NCBI RefSeq assembly: GCF_024679245.1
Contig: NC_090186.1
Span: 32,263,446 to 32,327,445 of the forward strand
Source of the DNA: Pseudorasbora parva
Lineage: Eukaryota > Chordata > Actinopteri > Cypriniformes > Gobionidae
Length of the DNA stretch: 64,000 nucleotides
Direction: 5' to 3'
Under the pieces are notes generated by a model that did not search any database, was not told the DNA's origin, and saw nothing but the letters and a program-made list of their open reading frames with translations. The translations under genes were made by a program, and so were the position numbers. This document shows positions 1 through 33,200 of the stretch, one piece after another; within the stretch, counting starts at the first letter, position 1; the number at the start of each line of letters is the position of its first letter.

Positions 1-758
1 TGGACATATCAGATATTAAAGGGCTCCTTATTTTTGGTGGCATGGATATTAAACATTATTCATTTCGTAAAAATACCTGGAAACCCAAAACACAAAGGCA
101 GTTTAAAACAATAGCGCAGCCGGCCAGGGCTGTCATGTCAAATGCCAGATTGGATGGGGTTTCGAAACATAAGCAAGAGTGATGGCATTTGGAAGGAATT
201 GAACCAGGATGTGAAATGGCTGAATAAATTCACATTCCTATAAAAGAGCACTACAGAAATTTTGTACAGACGTGCCATAACAAAGTATATTTGCTTCCTG
301 TCTTTTGGACAGTGTTTAGTTTCCTACAAAACAAAGAACCGATAAAAGCTAGTGAGGTTGATCTGGGATAAACAAAAAACTATTACTTTTCTAATCAGTC
401 AGACGATAAAATGAGCAGAAAAACTGCCATCGATAGATTTATACTTAAGAAGGAGCTCTTTTGACTGGGCCAGTGAATAGACATCTTGCAAACAACTGAA
501 CAACATTTCTATTTTCATTCGTTTTTAGGTTTTATTCATTTTAATGTCAACTTATTTTAGTTCAGTTAGTTGCCATGGCAACATTTCTATTTTAGTTAGC
601 TTTTTAATATATCCAACAATGCCACAAAATGGTGAGACTACACATATTAGTGTAACTCTACTGAAACTAGAGACATTATAAAGAGAAGGCTTTCTAGTTT
701 TGTTTAAGTTTCAATGGTTTCTAATGTTTTTCTTTTTAATGGCTTTGTCTCTCTTCAG
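1..758 (+). other. cdc42bpa intron
   Basis: AT-rich intronic sequence before the first exon in the window. No exon, RNA gene or clear transposon end is seen. Confidence 0.7.
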
Positions 759-20455
<19,697 letters not shown>

Positions 20456-22415
20456 TGGACTCAACAGTGAACCAATCACAACAAACTGAGAGTCTGCCTG
20501 TAACAGTGCCCCACCCCCTCCCATACAGTCGCACTACAGGCCCCTCCCACCTAATTTGCATAAACAATCACCACTGGGGAACATACAAAGGAAAAAAAAA
20601 CACCAACATGAGAGCGTTTGTATGTGCGAGTGGATGTTTGAGCGACCAGGACACGCATTGGATAACGACCCGCAAAGCTGATTGGAGGAAAAAGTGGAGG
20701 ATCCATTCTGGATTGAATTGTTACTGGTGTTTGTACATAGACCGGGGTTAGGGGTGAACTTTAATTTATTTATCATTTAGCCATTTCAAGGTGGAAAATA
20801 CTGTCACGTCCCTCACTCCTCAGCTGTGGACCATACGGGAATGATGATTCCATTATAGAATCCCACTAATTTACCAGGAGAAAACCGCAACGATGTATAT
20901 TTTTTATTTGCTTTTAAAAGTGATGTGTGCAGTGATTCGTTTGTTACTTCAGCTAAATGGATGCGAGACCTCATCTAATGCTTCCTGTCCTATATTTGTA
21001 GGAATTTCTAGAGGCTTTCTGACATGACGACACCTTGGAATCTGTTGCCATCATCATCGCCAGTCTCCATGTAATCCGAACCTTCCGTGAACCAACATGA
21101 CCTGTGAAAACACATCACAGTAATGTACATAGGTTAAAAGTATAGTATAATATATAATAAGGAAATATTGAAGAGATAAACTATGTGGAAAAAAATCTCA
21201 CTGCTTTTATTTTTAAAGAATTATTTTAATATACCCGCACCATTTAAAACAAAAAAACCTTCAGTTGCGTCAGTTCTTTTATTTTGTTTTGTGAGATGAT
21301 ACTGCCTTCTGTATTTTTATTTCTTTTCATATTTTTGTGAGACGCAGGCCAAGTTGTTTTACTACAAAAAAACAAACAAAAAAAAACTGCATAATGCCCG
21401 CCGGCTTCACTCCTGCTTTATGCATTGACCAAAACTGTACAAATATCAGCAAGTTTGCATATAAATATCATATTTCTGCTGGAGCTGTTAGGTCTAAATT
21501 GTAAAACTTGTCCAACATGTAATTGGAGATTTGCAGACAAAAGCCTCTTAGTTTAGTTCCTGGATGGTTTCATGGTTACAGTATGGGAAATAGTCAACAC
21601 ACTTTGCTTCACCCACATAGTTTGGCACTTTCTACCCTGGAAAAACAGGGAAACTTTTCAGAAAATGTTCACTTTTCAGAAAATCATTCATGGATGACAG
21701 TAATTTTATACCGCTAAGTGTTAAAACATACACCACTGCTAATGTTAAACTACATTTTAAGAATCTGCTCCCACAAAACCAATATATATTTGTCGTTTAT
21801 GTAGTTGTCAAATTGCAGCAACAAAACAAAAAAAAAATAGAAATGGTTAAAACTTCTCAAAAAAGTGCATGTCTAATGAGCAACACAGGCTTCACTTTGT
21901 CCCTTATTCTGTTTGCAGTTGATTTAATTTAGTTGCACAAGAAAGCGAGTCTCCCGCCTCATGCAGGCTTCTGTTCGGTCCTCACGTCTTGATTTCTGCA
22001 CCAGATTCAAGTCTGCTCATTCCACAAATGGTGAAACTCGCACAATTGGATTAGTTTGTTAAAAGGTTTACAATAAATTGGCTTTCAGTTTTGCAGTATC
22101 ATTCCAGTAGTAACAGGAAAACGAGCTCATTCTCATCTCAGTTGTTTTTTTGCTTTGCTTAGGATATGCTTTTTAATAATTTGTACAGTTTTGCATGTCA
22201 TAAATGTCCATTCCATATGTTTCACGGTTCTATTGTTTCTCACTCACGTGAAAAGGGCGGATATCACTTCAAGCAACGAGGAATGGTTTTGCACAGATGT
22301 ATTTAAGGTGGAAGATCAAACAAATCTGGATAAACTGGCCACTATGCATATTTTGAGACGTTACTATATTAACCTGACGCTGATGTAACTCAATAAACGG
22401 AGGGAAATGACACAC
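20456..22415 (+). other. cdc42bpa: cdc42bpa 3'UTR
   Basis: About 1.95 kb of AT-rich sequence without a credible ORF between the cdc42bpa stop and an AATAAA at 22392-22397. That signal is followed by a GT-rich tract (22425-22440), the usual downstream element. An earlier AATAAA at about 22072 could give a shorter transcript. The end position is approximate, since cleavage sites cannot be read directly. Confidence 0.6.
22392..22397 (+). terminator. cdc42bpa poly(A) signal
   Basis: Canonical AATAAA, about 1.94 kb after the stop codon, with a GT-rich downstream region (TGTGTTGAGTGGTGG) about 27-42 bases later. It lies only 44 bp before the opposing fzd3 signal. Confidence 0.6.
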
Positions 22416-22440
22416 ATGGATAACTGTGTTGAGTGGTGGT

Positions 22441-22446
22441 TTTATT
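22441..22446 (-). terminator. possible fzd3 poly(A) signal
   Basis: TTTATT on the plus strand, i.e. AATAAA on the minus strand, about 1.5 kb past the fzd3 stop. Downstream on the minus strand there is a GT-containing stretch (CATGTGTGTCATTT). Another minus-strand AATAAA lies at 23941-23946, 17 bp after the stop, which is too close to be the usual one. Which is used is not known. Confidence 0.45.
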
Positions 22447-23962
22447 TTGTACATAAAGCACATAAAACATGTAAAAACAAAAAAGCTTTTCACAGTTTTC
22501 GGTAAATTACTCAACTAATTATTATTAGTGCTAAAACTCAACAGAGAAGAGCTTGGTTGTAAAAAATATGCCAGTTTTCAATCAAAAAAAGCCTATTCTA
22601 TTCTAAAATCACTGATATTAAATTTTACTTTTTTAAAAAAAAATTCAGCTCTTCACACTTAAAGGTATATTTCACTCAAAAACAAAAATTGTCATTGTTT
22701 CCTCAACTTCAGCTACAGGAAAGAAGATGAATATTGAATTACTATGTGAATAAACGATGACAGAATTTTCAAGTTGTTCCAACTTTGTATGAATTTACTT
22801 TCTTTTGCTTGGAGAAGAATATGGTTAAACAACTAGAGTTGACGAGCCCCATTGATTTGCGTAGTATTTCCCCCCCCCCCATACTATGGAAGTCAATGAG
22901 GTCCATCAACTGTTTGGTTCCCCAGATTCTTCAAAATATCTTGTGTTCAGCAGAAGAAAGAAACTTATACAGGTTTGGAGGGTGAGGGTGAGTAAATGTG
23001 ATTTTTATTTTATTTTTATTTTTTTACATTTTTGAATGAACCATCCCTTTAAGTCATACAAGTTTGGAATGTCACAAAAGTGAGTAAATGACAATTTTCA
23101 TTTGTGGGTGAACTATCCTTTTAAATTCGACCCAAATGTGCAGGATGTCAGTATCCATCACTAGTTCTGTTCTACAAAAAAGTCAAAAGTGCAACAAATA
23201 ATGGAAAGAAACATTCAAAACTACATCTGTAGTGGTACAGAAAGCTTAAATCATGGGAATATAAAACCGCAAGGACCACAACGCATCAGAAGCCCTTACA
23301 TTTGACCCTGTTTATGCAGGAACCGTCCGACGAGAGGTTCCACACAGATTTGACTTTAGAAAAGCTAACAGAACAGACATACACTACCGATCAGACTGAG
23401 GTCTGTAAGATTTTCTAATGTTTTTGAGAGACGTTTTTGCCAAGACTGCCTTTACTTGCTCAGGAGTACAGTAAACCGTAGTGGCAAAACTGGATGTTTC
23501 AGGGTCACATGATTCTTCAGAAATCTTTCTAATATGCTGATTTGGCTCTTAAACCTTTTCAGAATTCTCTTATGTACAGGAATCTAAAAAGAACCATCTT
23601 TATTTGAAATAGAAACCTTTTGCAACATTATAAAATGTCTTGTGCTGAATAAAAGTTTTGAATTTTATTAAAATTAAGAAAAATCTTACTGACCGCAAAC
23701 CTTTTAATGGTAGTGCATGTCTTTTTTTGCACAGTTTTGCACAATTTCAAGTGTTTGGCATCCTCCATAAATGATCTTATTTAAAAGTAAGTCCATTTCA
23801 TTCATGTAGCTCAACTATAGCACAAGGCGATAACAACGGCAAGGTTTTTGTGGGGTTCAGTTCCCAGGGAACGCCCTTTAAATGATCCACTGTGAGGAGT
23901 TTGGTGCCAGGAGTCCATGTTCTCTTTCCTCATTTGAGTCTTTATTTTTGGCCTGTTAAAGT
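22447..23962 (-). other. fzd3: probable fzd3 3'UTR
   Basis: Non-coding sequence after the fzd3 stop. It holds a palindromic MITE of the GATAGTTCACCC type (about 22660-23125, ending CTATCCTTTTAA) and part of another interspersed repeat (about 23500-23720, containing CACATGATTCTTCAG). If the distal poly(A) signal is used, both repeats are in the mature mRNA. Confidence 0.45.
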
Positions 23963-24215
23963 TCATGCCTTGGTCGCGTCCTCCTCTACGACGCGGTGAA
24001 TGCCGTTGCCAGGGCTGCTTTGGATGGCCTGCGGCGTGATGCTGAGGTCCCGCACGCTGCTGTGCCGTGATTGGCTCTCCAGACGCTGCAGGCTGCCGTG
24101 CCGTGAATGGCTGTCGAGGCGGTTGACGGCGCAGTGCTGGAGCGGATCGTTGAGGCGCAGGGTGCTCCCGTGAGGGGGGCGTTCCTCAACACCACGGTAA
24201 CTGCAAGCCGTGTAC
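23963..24215 (-). CDS. fzd3: fzd3 terminal coding exon
   Basis: Encodes [20 protein letters not shown], then a repeat of [20 protein letters not shown] and VRDLSITP, ending [15 protein letters not shown] with a TGA at 23965-23963. The SRHGS/SRHSS repeats and the acidic final residues match the FZD3 tail. The exon is distinctly GC-rich compared with its surroundings. Confidence 0.95.
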
Positions 24216-27200
24216 CTGAGAACAGGAAACCGAATGAGATTCAGTGACGTTTACATCTTTGATCTGGAAGGCAGCTGTAGGTTTCGTCTAGCTGTGCACA
24301 ATGGGGGCACTATAATCCTGGGACATTTGCATAATTTGGTTTAGTAGAAGTAGAGAATTCACTCCATCTTGTTTTGAATGATCATTTTAATTGAATCATT
24401 CAAGACTTTTTTTTTTTTTTTTTACTCTTATGCTCACGAGACAGCATTTTTTAATAAAAAATGCTGTAAAAATATGAATATTGTAAATTATTACAAATGA
24501 AAAACTTTTTCCTCCTTTAATATATTTTAAAATATAATAGCAAAGCTGAATTTTCAGCATCATTACTCCAGTGTCACATGCTCCTTCAGAAATCATTCTA
24601 ATATTTACTTACTTTATATTTAATACCCTTAATATGTGATGCTCAAGCAACTTTTCTGATTATTAATGTCGAAAACAGTTGTGGAAACTAGGGCTATTAA
24701 ATGATTAATCATCATTAATACTGTGTGTGTGTATGTACTCTATATAATTATGTATATATAAATACACACACACAAATGCATGTGTATATTTAAGATTTTT
24801 TAAATATTTTATATACACACAGTATGCAGCTATTTCTAAAATGCATACATCTATGCGTGTGTATTAAATATACATAATAATTATAAACAGCACACACACT
24901 ATATAAACACAAACATTTAATTTGGATTCATTCATTCCGATGAATCATTTAACAGCCCTATCTACAACCTTTCAAAAGTGTGGGGTAAGATGTTTTAAAA
25001 TGAGAAAAGAAAATAATACTTTTATTCAGAAAGGATCGATTTAATTTTGATCAAAATCGACAGTAAAACATTACTATTTTAAATAAATGCCGTTCATTGA
25101 ACTCTCTTCATCCTGGAATAGCAATTATTACAGTTTCCACAAAAATATTAAGCCGGAAGAACCGTTTTAACATTAATAATAATAATAGATTAAAAGAAAC
25201 ATAATTAGTACCAATAATTGAAAAGCAAATCAGCATATTAGTGTGATTTCTGAAGGATCATGTGACACTGATGCTGAAATTTTAGCTTTGTCATCACAGG
25301 AATAAATTATATTTCAAAATATATAAAAATAGAAGATGTTTCACAATATTAATGTTTTACAGTACTTTTTTATCAAATAAATACAGCCTTCGTGAGCATA
25401 ATAATTTTAAAAACCTAAAAAAACAATTAGTCCACACTTTTGACCAGTACTGTATGTTTCATTAAAAAAATTTAAATAAAAAAACTTGTAATGTTTAACC
25501 AAAATGAGACCTGACGCCTCAACCAATTCTCCGCCCTAATTTCTTTTTTTAATTTTTCGATAATATGTTACACTCAGATATACATCATAATGCAGAAGAA
25601 AATATCTGTCGCTACCTTTGTTTCGTTGTAACTTTAATGTTGGATATCTAGGCTAGAAACTAAAAGGTTGTTGGTTCAAATCCCACAATGCCTGACCACT
25701 ATGCTCATTTCGTTAATTCACAAAGTTCTATGCATTACTCGTCTTTTGCAAGTCATAATTTTTGCACAAAAATAGTAAGTCCTCATATTCCTTTACATTC
25801 CTACTTGTGAGGTTCAATTTGAATGGAAATGCCTCACCTTCCATCGCGGGATCGGTGCAGACTGCCGTGGAAGCTGCTGGATTTGCTGCGCACGCTGCTG
25901 GCGCGGCTGGTGCTGGCGCTGGGGGGCTCGTCCAGCATGGCGAGGTGCGTGGAGGAGGCGTGAGTGGAGGTGCCCTGCGTTGAGGTGCCTCTAGACTTCC
26001 TCACCACTGGGGCGTTGGGGTCCCTGAGGAGGAGCTGGGTGAAGTCGGGCTCCTGCAGCACCTGCCTGCTCTCGTGCACCGCACTGCTGAGGGGGGAGGA
26101 GGACGGGAAAGAGGGGAGGGAGTGACAGAGGAGTGAAGGAAGAGAGAGGGGGAAGGAGGAGGGCATAGAGGAGTGGAAATGAATGAGGGAGGGGGGAGTG
26201 GGACAAGGGGAAGGAGAGGAGGTTAATGCCCTGATATAAGGGACAGGGGTGTGTAGAGAGGAAGCCTTAACACTAACCCCTATGAGACAGTACACACTTA
26301 CTGAACTATTTCCTCTAGCTACTTCCTGTCCTTCATTAAAATATCAGAATTGCATACACAAATGAAAAACAATTTATCAAAATGCATCACAACTAAATTA
26401 CATCTTGTGGCTATTTTACATTTAAGCATATGACAGATGCACAATATATCTGTACCATTTCGGTTATTGGACGATACTAGAGATTTTTGATATTTAATTG
26501 GTCATACACTCATTTCCGCTCTTTTTTTGTTTTGTTTAGATTATCTTTAGCAAATCTCAAAATAAATATAAATTTGTCATACTGTACAATATAATGTGAT
26601 TTCTACATTTAATGTAGCATTTAAAATTACTAATTTACTAAAAATGTATTTACTAATTTACTAAAATTACTAAAAAAAATCTTTTTTTTGCTTTATTTTG
26701 TATTTATTTGGACAAAATCCATAACTACTAAACCATTCTATTACTACTAAATTAATAATATAATATAATATAATATAATATAATATAATATAATATAATA
26801 ATATAATTAATATATAATATAATATAATATACACTACTTTTTTTAAAGATTTGAAGCAAGGATGCATTCATTTGATCAAAAATATAGTAAAAACAATGCA
26901 TTTTAAAATGTCCTTTATTCCTGTAATAATATTCAGCAGAAGAAGAAAAAATGTATACAGCTTTGGAACAAATGATGGTAAAGCAACATTTATTTGAAAT
27001 AGATTTTTTTTAACATTATGAATGTCTTTAGTGTCAATTTAATGCACCCTTGCTGAATAAAAGTATTTAATATCTCAAAAAATTAAAATAATTACAATTA
27101 AAAAAAATGTTTTTCTGACCAAACATTTCAACTGTAATGTACTTAAACTAAATAAATAAATACATAATAATAATAGTAATAATATTTTTATGCCATTATC

Positions 27201-30200
27201 AGTTTGTGTTCCTTAGAAATGAAACCCATGGCATTTAGGTGTGTCTTACACTGTATGCCTAAGCAATAATATTAGAAATTTGCCAGGCATTATGTGAGAC
27301 TCACTCTTTTTTGCGACGCCCATTGAAGAAACTGGCCCACTCGAAGCAGGTCTTTTTACTGCCGACCCAAAACACTGACGGGATGCCCACCACCAGCATC
27401 ATCAGGTACTTGATGAGGAACAAGGCGATATCTGGCCTGCTTGTCTGTTCCACCTGTGAAGACAGCAGCAGTAGATTCATTTCACACATTTGCTTAGCAT
27501 GCAACATAAGAACAGGTCAAACGGGATTCGTAATCAGAGCATGTAGGAACATTCTGCCCTTGCGGATCTCTGTGTTTTGCTCGTAACTCGCAGTGTGTGC
27601 GTGAGTGTATTTCTGGATGTCAGTTTAGCCCTGGGTTGTGCATGTGCGACTGTGTGGATGGGAAGTGCTTTATCTCAGCTCACTGCACAATTGCCAAAGG
27701 CATAAACACAGCTACAGCCAACACAAATGTATGTCCTCGTCTTAATACAACACACACATACTCACTCTCTTTGTGCTTTGGATGGAGCATTTCTTCCGCT
27801 CTCATGCATTCATATACGGTTATATATTTAATTCATATTTCCTTTAGTCATATTAAAACACCTTATAATAGTCAATAGAAGCCATACTTTAAAATGAATT
27901 TCATTGCATAACAAATATCAAATAAAGTGCAAATGAATAATATTATTTTGACTAAATGTAACAATACTTTTGTATTTATTTAGAACAATCTTTTTATTCA
28001 ATATTTGAAACCTAACAAATGTTTATTGCTTATTGCTTGTATAGTGTGTGCTTTCTTTCCTAAAAATATGCCACCTGGTTTGGTATTTTGTTATATAATG
28101 CAATATAATTCTGAATTTATAAATTTTTAGTGTCCAAATTCTTTGTATGGCCACTGTATCATGACATCACGTACTGCAGTGCAACGGGATCTGCTATTTA
28201 TGGCAGTCCACTCATAGAACATGAAGTACTACTGTCCTTTTCTCTTCGCCACAACAGAATTGAAGTTGTGGCAGTAAACAAGGCCTCATTAAAACCAATC
28301 CCACAATCCCACACTGCCTCTCAGGCATGGTACACACACACATATGGATAAACATCGCCAATGAGATTTTTTACTGAGGTGAAGCTGATACTACTTTCCA
28401 TGACTTGCATCATGTTTGACATGAGATATATTCAGCGCAGCTGCGGCTGTATGATCAACTGAGGTATGCATCTGTAAATGTCTGATGAACTCGATGTCAA
28501 AAACCATTTTTTTACCCCCTGGAAATGATTTGCATGGGTTTATTTCAACATTATAAAACCATTTTTCTTCTAGACATAAAAACAGACTGTCATCCTTTTA
28601 TGTCAAATATATATTTTTTATACTGTTGAGCTTCATCTAAGGCCAGAAATGAATGGAAGTGACAACTTTTAAAGCCACTTAGTCACAATAGTCAATATTT
28701 TATAGACTAAAACATTTCTTAATATAGAGTGAGGACAGAGATGGCAGGAGACTGTGGAGGTCTTCAATTATTCACAATAAGCACAAAGGTACAAATTCAC
28801 TTGAGGTCAATGGAAGCAGAAGGTTGCGGCTCAGTTCTTTTGTCAAATTATTATATACAATTATATACAAAATAAATGCATATTCAACGTTAAGACTTAA
28901 GTTAAACTATCAATATCCACTACAGATTTTTTATCCTTATTTTTTTTTCTCAGCAAGGACGCACGCATTCAATTGATCAAAAGTGACAGTAAGGCCTTTC
29001 CTTTGTTACAAAAACGTTTTACATAAATTCTGTTGTTTTTTTTTTTACATTTCTATTCATCGAAGAATGCTGAAAAAAAAGTATCAAGGTTCCCACAATA
29101 ATATTATGGCCTGTTTCCACCGAGCGGTACGGTTCAGTAAGGTACGCAATTTGTGCCGTTTCCATTGTCAGAAGTTGTGAATGGTACCCTAATTCCAAAC
29201 CATACTGTACTACTTTTTTGGCACCCTTCCGTTGAAGTACCTAGCACAGTAGTCCGGTACTAATGGGTGGAGCTAGACTAAAACATTCTGCATCTGCACA
29301 TGCAGTGCAGAACGTTGATTGGTCGACAGAGAATTTTCACTGGCGTGTGCTTTTTCGGGTGTGGTTTTTCCCTGCAGCCTTGGCTCAAACAAAGCGCACA
29401 GCCGCATGCCGAGAAGTAAGAACAAGATCTGCTGTATGTTCATTGTTGTTTACTGTATCGCTTTCTTTTTCGTGCGAGAATGATGTCAATCGCTACACCA
29501 TGCCTATCGTAAGGGCACTGGAATAGAAAAGGACTTGGAAACACAAGCCGGCTCAGGGAATCGTGCTGTACTGTACTAAACCACTCGGTAGGCAGCACAA
29601 CTGTTTTCAAGATTGATAATAATAAGAAATCTTTTTTGAGCACCAAATCAACATTGATTTCTAAAGGTAATGGTGCTGAAAATTCAGCTTTATCATCACA
29701 GGAATAAATGACATTTTAAAATGTATTGAACTGAAAAACAGTTACTTTAAATTGTGATAATTCACAGTATGACTGTATAATAATACTGTACTGCAAATAA
29801 ATGCAACCTTAATGCAAGTATATCATAACGAGTTATTCTTACTAGAGGTCGACCGATTCATCAGATTTGCCGATTAATCGGAACCGATAGCTGATTGATG
29901 GAACAATAAATATGTGAAATGATAACACTTAATATACAATAATATTCAATTTGTAACATTAAGTAAGGTTAATAAATGCTGTAGAAGTTTTATTCATTGT
30001 TAGTTTTATCTGTTAACCTTTTTTTATGCACTATGAACTAACATGAATGATTAAGGTAGAATTGTATTTCTGAACTGTAAAATGTACATTACATAATGCA
30101 TTTAGTTCATGTAAGCTAGCTAAATAAATACATCATTGTGAACAAATGGGATTTGCTGACATTTACATTCATGTTTCTAGGTTATAGCTTAAGAAACATT

Positions 30201-33200
30201 TATTTGTAATATTTTAATGTGTTAGTTATTTTCTTTAGAATTTTTTTTTCTGTTAGAACTCATTTTAATATTTTCATATTTACATATGAAATTTAATACA
30301 TTTTTTAAATTTCTTGTAATAAAGTTCAGCACTGCTTTTTTACCTGTTATTTTATGTATAATTATTATATTTTAATCTAGTGTCTTTTTAAAAAACTATT
30401 GGTTCGGTTAATCGGTTATCAGCAAGCGAGGTCCAACCTAGCTATCGGTATCGGTAAAATCCACTATCGGTCGACCTCTAATTCTTACCTTAAAGGGGCA
30501 GGGGATGTGGTACTCTCTGCAGCGCTCCTGTACCCAAGTGGTCTCCCACACTGCTCTGTGGCTCTGCTCATACAGATAGCATCCAATGACTGTCAGCAGT
30601 GGCACCAGATACAGGACAGAAAACACGCCGATTCGGATCATGAACTTGACCAGTTTGTCCTGGTTCTCCTTCTCTAGGGGAATTTCCATTCGAACCCTAT
30701 TTAGCGCCGCAATACCGGCTAAAAGCAGCACCACACCTACGACCACATCCAGCGCGAGAGGCACCAGTAGGAACCAGCGCAAGGCCGTGAGGTCGTAGAG
30801 CCCCACGAAACAAACGCCGCTAACGCTGTCGCCCTCGATTTTGTTCATGGCCATGAGGGTGATGGTGAGAGCCCCCGGGACGCCCCAGGCCACTGCATGG
30901 AACAGCAAAGCCTTCTTCTCGATAGCCTCACTTCCCCATTTGGGAACAGCCGCCAGGAACCAGGTGATGGTGAGAACGACCCACCAAACGCTTCCTGCCA
31001 TGGTGAAGAAGTAGAGTGTCATGAAGAGCAGCGTGCAGGCCTTGTTGTGGGAGCCCTGGGTGACAGTGGAGGCGCGGAAACGGCCCGGGCTCGCAGAGTT
31101 GCACGACACGCGCTCCTCCAGCAGGAAGCCCAGAAAGAAGACCAAGGACACCATCATGTAGCAGACCGCGTAGAAGATGATGGGTCGCTCAGGGTAGCGG
31201 AAGCGTCCGACGTCAATGAGAAAGGTCAGGAAGGTGAAGAGCGTCGCCGACAGGCACACGATGGAAATGACGCCGATGAAATAGCGGGCGAAGATGAGCT
31301 CATCCTTGCGGAAGAACATGTTCGGGCAGGGAGGCGAGCAGTCGCGGACACCCATGAACGAGTAGCCCAAGTCGGGCTCGATCTTCAGCTCTCGTGGGCA
31401 CCAGAAGCCATAGTCCCGCTGAACCGACGAGGGAGATTCCTCCGTGCCGTCACTGCTCGGGACCAGGTCTATCGCTCGGGGGTAAGACTCGTCACATTCT
31501 GGAAACCTAAGAGACAAGAGTGTCATTTTAGAATATGATATATCATAAAGATGTTGCTGCCGAACTTCATAAAAGTGATCCTGTACCTGCTACACTCCAT
31601 CTCATCTGGCCAGCTAACCCCGAACATGTCCATGAGCTTGAAGCAATCGCTTTTGGCACGCTGGCACAGGTGCCGACATGGCAGGGTCACACGGCCGTAC
31701 TCGGTGCACACGGGGGCGTAAAGGGCACACAGGAATGGCCGTATTTCAGTAGAGCACTCCAAGTTCACCATAGGATGAAAGGGCTGTATGGGCAGACAAA
31801 AAAAACATAGAATTTAAAAAATAAATAAACCAAACTCAAATTTTGGGTTTCATGACAAATACTAATGCTTTTTATCCTGCATGACCCATGCTCAGTAATC
31901 AGTATGTTTCAAATTAAAATGTTATATTGCAAATAAACGCCAAGCCCTGACAGTTGTAATACTTTTTGTCTTCATACACAGTAGTAACTGTAGTTTTAAT
32001 GCTAAAAATAAATATTGAACAAAACACATGCTGGTATTTTATTGGCCTCCATCTGACATAGCAATTAAATCTAATAACTACTAAAAAAACAAACCTAATT
32101 AATTACTGTAACTCTGACAAACCATTTCCAGTCATCTTGAAATCTTTTAGATATTCTTAACCGCTAAACAAAGGGCACCAGGCCACGTCTATGACCCATA
32201 CTGTTTTTTTTTTTAATCGCAGTCACTTGGTCACACTTATGTTAAATGAGAATAAAATTTGATCTGTGGTTCTAGCACAGTAACGTGCCTCCCTCATCTC
32301 TCTAAGGATGCCTTTGTTTGGGGCGGGGAGACATGCTGTTTATTGCTGAGGCCCACTTACACCATGAGGAATTCTGGGAGTAGTACCAGCTTTGGGGCCG
32401 CACATAAATATGCAAATCCCAAGGGGGAGAAAGAGAAAGACTCCACCCAGGACCAGACTGGTAGACAATAACGTCTCCACCCCTGCAGAGTAAGGGCTTT
32501 TGTGATGGTAGGGTGGGGGTTCTGACACCCCTTGTGTTTGAAAAAAAAAAAAGGACAAAAACTTACAATCATTTACAGCCAACATGAACAGCCTTTACAT
32601 TTACAGTGCTATACATTTGATTTTTTTAAAGCTTTTTTTGCAATTACTAATGGTAACAAATGTATATTTATTTTGATATAGTATAACGAAAAGGTGCATA
32701 TAAATAAATGAGAACAATAAAAATATAATAATAATGATAATAATAATATTGCTATTATAGGTTGGTTATTAAAAATGCTATTAACAATGTACATAATTAT
32801 AATATACAAAAATATAAGCTAACTTTAGTGTTTGGTTGTTAAAATGCTAATATATAGTAATTTATATAATTATTATAAAAAATAAATAAATTACTATTAA
32901 AATGTTATAGGCAATTACATAGTTATTTAAATGTTGGGGTATTAAAACTGCTGTTTGTTACAAATTACATGTCATGATGCTTTTTATTATGTTTCTAAAC
33001 CATTTTAGAAAGTTGGAGAAAATCACCAAAGCTTTCAGGTAAATGTAATGAAATGATCTAATGCACTAAAAACATTATTGCCATTATTCACTATTGCAAA
33101 AAAAAAAAAAAAACATCCAGCCTTTAAGTTATTGCAACAGTCTAACACATTTATGATATACTGGATGTACTACATATCCATAATGAGCGCACTCAGTCAC

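Noticed and set aside
24396..27586. small ORFs around 24396-24596, 26670-26867 and 27311-27586
   Set aside because: AT-rich or antisense to fzd3 exon 4; no homology or splice structure.
30897..31538. 213-residue plus-strand ORF, rich in E, R and A
   Set aside because: Antisense shadow of the GC-rich fzd3 exon 3; no domain and no independent promoter or splice evidence.
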